Shown here piece after piece: positions 59,500 through 64,000 of a stretch of DNA of 64,000 bases. Position 1 is the stretch's first letter, and every line of letters starts with the position of its first letter. The notes beneath the pieces were generated by a model. That model saw only the letters and a program-made list of their open reading frames with translations. It did no database searches and was not told the DNA's origin. Source of the stretch: Chryseobacterium potabilaquae. Its GTDB lineage: Bacteria; Bacteroidota; Bacteroidia; Flavobacteriales; Weeksellaceae. The stretch is from NCBI RefSeq assembly GCF_902728265.1, contig NZ_CACVBR010000007.1, positions 78,094 through 142,093 of the forward strand. The letters are read 5' to 3'. The position numbers and the translations under genes are program-made.

Positions 59500-60420
59500 A
59501 TGAAAAAAATAAAAATAAAAGTTCCTGCCACAGTTGCTAATCTGGTATGTGGATTCGATATTTTAGGAATGGCAATAGATGCTCCCTATGATATTATGGA
59601 GTTCCAATTATTAGATCGTCCTGAGATTATTATTAACCATACTGATCATTTTGGGCTTCCTGAAGAACCGTCTAAAAATGTGGCCGGTATAGTATTATTA
59701 AAAATTCAAGAACATCTTGCTTTAGAAAACGGATTTAAAGTAACTATCCATAAAAATATAAAACCAGGAAGTGGGCTAGGCTCCAGTGCGGCTAGCGCCG
59801 CCGGAGCTGCCTTTGGAGCGAATGTTTTATTAGGCAATATTCTATCCCAAGATGAAATGATTCACTATGCGATGTTTGGAGAAGAGCTTGCATCAGGTGT
59901 ACGACATGCTGACAATATTGCGCCCTGCATTTACGGAGGAATTACCTTAGTTAAATCTTCAGCCCCTATTGATATTATTCCGTTGAATACACCAAATCTG
60001 TTCGTAGTAGCCGTACATCCTCAAGTAGAAGTAAAAACATCAGATGCAAGACAGATTTTAAAAAAAGATATTCTATTAAAAGATGCGGTAAAACAGTGGG
60101 GAAATATTGCGGGTTTAGTAGCCGGCATACAAAACAATGATTTTAATCTTATAGGAAGGAGTTTACACGATTGCATCGTAGAGCCTGTACGGAGTATATT
60201 AATTCCTCAGTTTGATAAAATTAAAGCAAAAAGTATGGAATTAGGAGCACTAGGTGGAGGTATATCAGGATCCGGACCTTCTATATTTATGCTAGCAGAA
60301 AAAGAAGAAACTGCTAAAAAAATAGCGGAATCCATGAAATCAATGTATGATGAAATTGAAATCAAAAGTTTCGTTTACCTATCCAAAATAAATCCTATTG
60401 GAATCCAAATAATCAATTAA
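59500..60420 (+). CDS. thrB: homoserine kinase ThrB
   Basis: 306 residues, a GHMP-family kinase. KVPATVANLVCGFDILGMAI is the N-terminal substrate motif and KPGSGLGSSAASAAGAAFGAN the ATP-binding loop. GALGGGISGSGPSIFML is the C-terminal GHMP motif. It phosphorylates homoserine for ThrC. It begins 9 bp after thrA. Confidence 0.96.
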   Translation: MKKIKIKVPATVANLVCGFDILGMAIDAPYDIMEFQLLDRPEIIINHTDHFGLPEEPSKNVAGIVLLKIQEHLALENGFKVTIHKNIKPGSGLGSSAASAAGAAFGANVLLGNILSQDEMIHYAMFGEELASGVRHADNIAPCIYGGITLVKSSAPIDIIPLNTPNLFVVAVHPQVEVKTSDARQILKKDILLKDAVKQWGNIAGLVAGIQNNDFNLIGRSLHDCIVEPVRSILIPQFDKIKAKSMELGALGGGISGSGPSIFMLAEKEETAKKIAESMKSMYDEIEIKSFVYLSKINPIGIQIIN

Positions 60421-60465
60421 AAATAATAGGTACACCATCTCCAATTATCCATAAAAAAAAGACCA

Positions 60466-61794
60466 ATGAATTATTATAATCTAAAAGACAAACAAGAAAA
60501 AGTTAATTTTAAAACAGCAACCATACAAGGGCAAGGAAAAGAAAAAGGGTTATTTTTTCCTGAATATATTCCAACTTTTACAGAAGAATTCATTCAAAAT
60601 CTAGCTCAATTTTCACATGAAGAAATAGCCTTCCGATGTATGAAAGATTTTGTGGGAAATGAAATTCCCTCCGATATTTTAAAAGAAATTGTTTCAGAAA
60701 CTATAAACTTTACGATTCCATTGCAAAAAATAAATGAAAAAATTTCTATTTTGGAGCTTTTTCATGGTCCTACATTAGCATTTAAAGATATAGGAGCTCG
60801 ATTTATGAGCAGATGTCTTTCTTATTTTTTAAAGAATGAAAATAAAGAAATAACTGTTTTAGTAGCGACATCAGGAGATACGGGAGGAGCTGTTGCGCAT
60901 GGATTTTATAATATCCCGAGGGTCAATGTTGTGATTTTATATCCTAAAGGGAGAGTAAGCAAAGTACAGGAGAAACAACTGACCGCGCTAGGTAGTAATA
61001 TTTCAACCCTTGAGGTAGAGGGCACCTTCGATGATTGTCAGAATCTCGTCAAAAAAGCATTTGCAGATGAAGAAATCAATACCCAACTATTTCTTACTTC
61101 AGCCAACTCTATCAATGTAGCAAGATGGCTTCCTCAGCAGATTTATTATCTCCTCGCATTGAAACAATGGCAAAAAACTGAAAACCAAGCTCCTGTAATT
61201 TGTGTTCCTAGTGGAAATTTCGGAAATATTTGCGCGGGGCTTATGGCTCATTTTCGCGGACTTCCCGTTGACCATTTTATTGCGGCATGTAATGAAAATG
61301 ACATTATCCCTCATTATTTAAAAACCCAAAAATTAGAACAGAAAAGTACTGTTGCTACTCTATCTAATGCCATGGATGTCGGCAATCCAAGTAATTTTAT
61401 AAGAATTCTAGAACTTTTCGGACATGATTTTAATGAATTGAAAGAGAAAATTTCCGGGTATTCTATTAAAGACGAAACAACTTTACAAACTATTAAAGAT
61501 GTTTATAAAAAATATGGATATACCCTTGATCCCCATAGTGCTGTTGCATTTATCTCATTGGAACAATATTTGAAAGAAAATCCACATAAAAAAGGATTTA
61601 TTTTGGGAACTGCCCATCCTGTAAAATTTCCTGATGTGGTAGAAACAGCAATACAAATCAATATAGAGCTTCCGAAAGCATTAGAGAATTTAATGAAAAA
61701 AGAGAAAAAAAGTATTGAAATACGTCCGGATTTTGAAGAATTAAAACGATTTTTGCTAAATAAAATGAAGGATTATGAGCAAAATTTATCTTGA
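60466..61794 (+). CDS. thrC: threonine synthase ThrC
   Basis: 442 residues. The PLP lysine is in HGPTLAFKDIGARFMSR, and the phosphate-binding VATSGDTGGAVAHGF and PSGNFGNICAGL blocks are clear. This is the class I (E. coli/yeast-like) form. It converts phosphohomoserine to threonine. It starts 45 bp after thrB, and its end overlaps the folB start by 20 bp. Confidence 0.96.
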   Translation: MNYYNLKDKQEKVNFKTATIQGQGKEKGLFFPEYIPTFTEEFIQNLAQFSHEEIAFRCMKDFVGNEIPSDILKEIVSETINFTIPLQKINEKISILELFHGPTLAFKDIGARFMSRCLSYFLKNENKEITVLVATSGDTGGAVAHGFYNIPRVNVVILYPKGRVSKVQEKQLTALGSNISTLEVEGTFDDCQNLVKKAFADEEINTQLFLTSANSINVARWLPQQIYYLLALKQWQKTENQAPVICVPSGNFGNICAGLMAHFRGLPVDHFIAACNENDIIPHYLKTQKLEQKSTVATLSNAMDVGNPSNFIRILELFGHDFNELKEKISGYSIKDETTLQTIKDVYKKYGYTLDPHSAVAFISLEQYLKENPHKKGFILGTAHPVKFPDVVETAIQINIELPKALENLMKKEKKSIEIRPDFEELKRFLLNKMKDYEQNLS

Positions 61795-62143
61795 AGATGT
61801 TAAAATATATGCCTATCATGGGGTCTTGGAAGAAGAGAATATTATTGGGACTTATTATATAATAAACCTTGAACTTCATACCAATTTGTGGCAAGCCGCA
61901 GAATCCGATAATTTAAATGACACCATTAGCTATGCGGATATTAACAATATTCTCCATGATGAAATGGACATTCGCTCTAAGCTATTAGAACATGTTGCCG
62001 GCAGGATTATTACAAAAATTCATACTTGCTTTCCTCAGATAGATTATCTAAAAATTAGAATTACGAAAACAGCTCCACCTATGCAAGGAGAAATGAAAGG
62101 TGCGAGTATAGAACTGGAGAAGAGTTTTAAACCTGAAAATTAA
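61775..62143 (+). CDS. folB: dihydroneopterin aldolase FolB
   Basis: 122 residues. It splits dihydroneopterin in folate synthesis. IYLEDVKIYAYHGVLEEENIIGTYYIINLEL includes the active-site Glu region, DTISYADINNILHDEM follows, and the catalytic Lys lies in IRITKTAPPMQGEMKGASIEL. The start overlaps thrC by 20 bp, so it is translated as part of the thr operon. folK of the same pathway is elsewhere, at 19.4 kb. Confidence 0.93.
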   Translation: MSKIYLEDVKIYAYHGVLEEENIIGTYYIINLELHTNLWQAAESDNLNDTISYADINNILHDEMDIRSKLLEHVAGRIITKIHTCFPQIDYLKIRITKTAPPMQGEMKGASIELEKSFKPEN

Positions 62144-62177
62144 AATACTTATTTTTGTCTCTTAAAAACATCATACA

Positions 62178-63545
62178 TTGAAATTTATTAAAATATTATT
62201 TCTATTAATTTTTGTCAACACTTTTGCACAGACAAATACTATAGATAATCAATTAGCCACTTATAATTTCCCTAAGATAAAATCGGGCATCACCATGCCG
62301 GTAACAATCCCTCTTTCGGAAATCAGCAACATGCTGAATACTTCTGTAAAAGATTTAATTTATCAAGATGATTCCTATACAGATAATAACAACGATCAGT
62401 TTAAGGTAAAAGTATGGAAAACTCGTGCTATACGTTTAGTCGGGGGAACAAATCAAAACTTATTAATTGAAGTTCCTTTAAAAATATGGGCGGAAAAAGG
62501 CATTGGAACGATGGGAGTATATACTTATCAGAGTACCACATTCGAAACCGTTATGTCTTTTAATATGTCTTTAAGTTTTAAAAATAACTGGACGATTGTT
62601 ACGAATACCCAACCCAACGGTTTTAGATGGGTAACAAAACCCGTTTTGGATTATGGAAAAATTCAAATTCCTATTACGTCTCTGGTTGAAAGCAATTTAA
62701 AAGAGCAACAAAGTAAATTTTGTAAAACAATTGATCAGCAAATGGCTACTCAGTTGAATTTCCAGCAATATGCTATTATGGCATGGAATGTTTTTGCACA
62801 ACCATTTAATATTTCTGAGGAATATAAAACTTGGTTGAAAATCACTCCTGCAGATGTACATATCACTCCATTGAAATTTTCAGGAAACCAAATTAATACT
62901 AGTATTGGAATTGATATTTACTCGGAAACCTTTACAGGAAATAAACCGGCTGCTTTTCAACCCATAAAAGCTGCACCTAGTTTCAGCTTTATTCCCAACT
63001 TAGCAGATCAGTTTATGCTGCAGACGACAGCTAACATCCCTTTTACTGAGGCGACCAATATTGCCAGAAATATGTTTCTCAACAAAGAATATGAGGTAAG
63101 GAATTCAAAAATTTCCATTAAAGATATCAAAGTATATGGAGTGGACGATCGAGTAATGATCGAAGCTGAAACTGAAGGTTATGTAAGCGGAAAAGCATTT
63201 ATTTCAGGAATACCTGTATACGACGAAGTAAAGAAAAAAATTGTTTTATCTAATACCAAATTTAATTTAAAAACTTCCAATTTTTTACAAAAAACAGCCA
63301 CTCTTCTTTTCAAAGGAAGGATTGTAAAAATGATTGAAGAAGAATATGGTATTCCAACACAGGAATTAGTAGAAAGTTCAAAAAAAAGTATTGAAGATGC
63401 TTTCAACAAGGAATATTATAAAGGATTAAAAATAAGTGGAAAAGTTTTTAATCTAAAACCTAATACTATTTTGTTACATCCTTCCGGAATTACCGCTGTT
63501 ATTGATACTCAGGCCAATTTAAAGCTCATCCTTAATGGATTATAA
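62178..63545 (+). CDS. DUF4403 family protein
   Basis: 455 residues. The start is a TTG at 62178 giving a good signal peptide (MKFIKILFLLIFVNTFAQ); no suitable ATG exists. ITMPVTIPLSEISNMLNTSVKDLIYQDDSY, RLVGGTNQNLLIEVPLKIWAEKG, and WRVTKPVLDYGKIQIPITSLVE in pattern, with QQMATQLNFQQYAIMAWNVFAQPFNISEEYKTWLKITPADVHITPLKF, fit DUF4403. That family is exported and of unknown function, perhaps a lipid-binding envelope protein. It lies 34 bp after folB and may share its transcript. Confidence 0.8.
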   Translation: MKFIKILFLLIFVNTFAQTNTIDNQLATYNFPKIKSGITMPVTIPLSEISNMLNTSVKDLIYQDDSYTDNNNDQFKVKVWKTRAIRLVGGTNQNLLIEVPLKIWAEKGIGTMGVYTYQSTTFETVMSFNMSLSFKNNWTIVTNTQPNGFRWVTKPVLDYGKIQIPITSLVESNLKEQQSKFCKTIDQQMATQLNFQQYAIMAWNVFAQPFNISEEYKTWLKITPADVHITPLKFSGNQINTSIGIDIYSETFTGNKPAAFQPIKAAPSFSFIPNLADQFMLQTTANIPFTEATNIARNMFLNKEYEVRNSKISIKDIKVYGVDDRVMIEAETEGYVSGKAFISGIPVYDEVKKKIVLSNTKFNLKTSNFLQKTATLLFKGRIVKMIEEEYGIPTQELVESSKKSIEDAFNKEYYKGLKISGKVFNLKPNTILLHPSGITAVIDTQANLKLILNGL

Positions 63546-63661
63546 TAAATCTACAAAGTAGAAAACATCATCTTTTATAAGAACATAAAAATTATCATGC
63601 TGATAAACAGGCAAAAAAGATCCTGAGTATTCTTTAAACCAAAGAAATAACATGAAAAAAT

Positions 63662-63691
63662 TTGTTTGAATAATAGTTTTTACTATATTTG
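63662..63691 (+). promoter_or_regulatory. tRNA-Cys promoter
   Basis: TTG at 63662-63664, a 19-base spacer and TATATTTG at 63684-63691, followed by CAC. Mature tRNA begins 26 bases downstream of the -7 box. Confidence 0.65.
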
Positions 63692-63716
63692 CACACCTCA
63701 AAAATGGTAAATACAG

Positions 63717-63787
63717 GGTACTTTGGCCGAGCGGCTAGGCAGTGGTCTGCAACACCATCTACAGCGGTTCGAATCCGCTAGGTACCT
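63717..63787 (+). tRNA. tRNA-Cys (anticodon GCA)
   Basis: A 71-base cloverleaf. The acceptor stem GGTACTT pairs with AGGTACC (one G-U). The D-loop is GGCCGAGCGGCTAGGC. The anticodon stem GTGGT/ACCAT encloses loop CTGCAAC with anticodon GCA at 63749-63751. The T-arm is AGCGGTTCGAATCCGCT. The discriminator is U, as expected for tRNA-Cys. The CCA end is not encoded. Confidence 0.93.
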
Positions 63788-63794
63788 CAGTTTA

Positions 63795-63827
63795 AACCCC
63801 TAATCTATTGATAGACTAGGGTTTTTT
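63795..63827 (+). terminator. terminator after tRNA-Cys
   Basis: AACCCCTAATCTAT / ATAGACTAGGGTT (mismatched once) with loop TG followed by TTTTTT. Confidence 0.75.
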
Positions 63828-63837
63828 GTTTATGTTT

Positions 63838-63909
63838 GGATCAGGCGCAAAAGTTGGAGGCTATGCAAAAAGTGGATCAGGCGCAAAAGTTGGGGGCTAT
63901 GCAAAAAGT
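63838..63909. repeat. 36-bp tandem duplication at an insertion-sequence end
   Basis: Two adjacent copies of a 36-bp unit beginning GGATCAGGCGCAAAAGTTGG (63838-63873 and 63874-63909), differing at one base. Read on the minus strand, the unit covers the last codons and stop of the transposase gene and the following bases. Confidence 0.8.
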
Positions 63910-64000
63910 TTGGATAATCTGAATAAGAAAAAGGTTCTGTCTTTTACCCCTCTTAGTTGCAATCTAAAGTTTTTGATTTTCGCATTAAAAGACTCTGCTG
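63897..64000 (-). mobile_element. 3' end of an ISAon1-like transposase gene (partial)
   Basis: The minus strand from the window edge reads AESFNAKIKNFRLQLRGVKD, then RTFFLFRLSKLFA, then TAG (63897-63899). This is the conserved C-terminus of the ISAon1-type (ISL3-related) transposases widespread in Bacteroidota, including the catalytic-Glu-bearing AESFNAKIK motif. The rest of the element lies beyond 64000. It is inserted just downstream of the tRNA-Cys terminator. Confidence 0.7.

Noticed and set aside
63838..63909. Tandem 36-bp units considered as a minimal CRISPR array
   Set aside because: The units are directly adjacent without spacers and coincide with the end of a transposase gene.

Overview
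The window looks like chromosomal DNA of a low-GC Bacteroidota, most likely class Flavobacteriia and plausibly the Chryseobacterium group (Weeksellaceae). Four things point there. The lineage-restricted families DUF4290, DUF4295, the type IX secretion plug protein (DUF5103) and a DUF4403 protein are present. At least seventeen candidate promoters carry the Bacteroidota -7 element TAnnTTTG or a close variant. Gene starts lack evident Shine-Dalgarno sequences. There is a TonB-dependent receptor in a sugar locus. The family-level placement is an inference from gene content, not a computed phylogeny.

Layout. 0.3-2.7 kb: a haem-binding CxxCH protein, a DCC1-type thiol oxidoreductase and a convergent GH13 alpha-amylase lipoprotein that resembles Thermococcales enzymes. 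2.8-4.8 kb: DUF4290-murA. 4.9-9.0 kb (minus strand): DUF2207-LemA, an orphan NIL-domain protein, a YiiX-like hydrolase and DUF1801. 9.4-15.1 kb: aminotransferase, lipoprotein, murB, proC, VanZ and lnt. 15.6-17.6 kb: rpmB-rpmG-DUF4295-ftsY and a GlsB-like protein. 17.6-24.2 kb: sppA divergent from folK, then three tandem OmpA-like paralogues. 24.3-29.5 kb: recQ, fmt, ribBA (with a degenerate GTP cyclohydrolase II half) and a luciferase-like oxidoreductase. 29.8-35.5 kb: PIF1-like helicase, lipoproteins, gamma-carbonic anhydrase, NifU-like protein and hemH.

35.6-37.0 kb is a small accessory patch: two decayed secreted-protein genes on the minus strand, then a RelE/ParE-type toxin-antitoxin pair. 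37.2-39.1 kb: T9SS plug protein and an MBL-fold hydrolase. 39.2-45.4 kb is a probable trehalose locus (MFS transporter, GH37 trehalase, TonB receptor, with a divergent AraC regulator). 46.2-53.0 kb is a TetR-controlled RND efflux operon whose leader carries three copies of an operator-like repeat, with a fourth, shorter copy on the tetR promoter. 53.1-56.7 kb: miaA, yicC, gmk, nadA. 56.8-62.1 kb: thrABC and folB, preceded by a threonine-rich leader peptide and alternative hairpins, which is a clear transcription-attenuation layout. 62.2-64 kb: a DUF4403 protein, tRNA-Cys, and the 3' end of an ISAon1-like transposase running off the window.

Most of the window is ordinary housekeeping DNA. The observations most worth a second look are the thr attenuator, the reiterated TetR operators, MurA with Asp at the fosfomycin-target Cys position, RibBA with a GCH-II half lacking its zinc ligands, the free-standing NIL domain, the mosaic OmpA array, the frameshifted gene remnants, and several promoters so close to the start codon that the mRNAs are probably leaderless. 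I found no CRISPR array, prophage or recognisable defence island.
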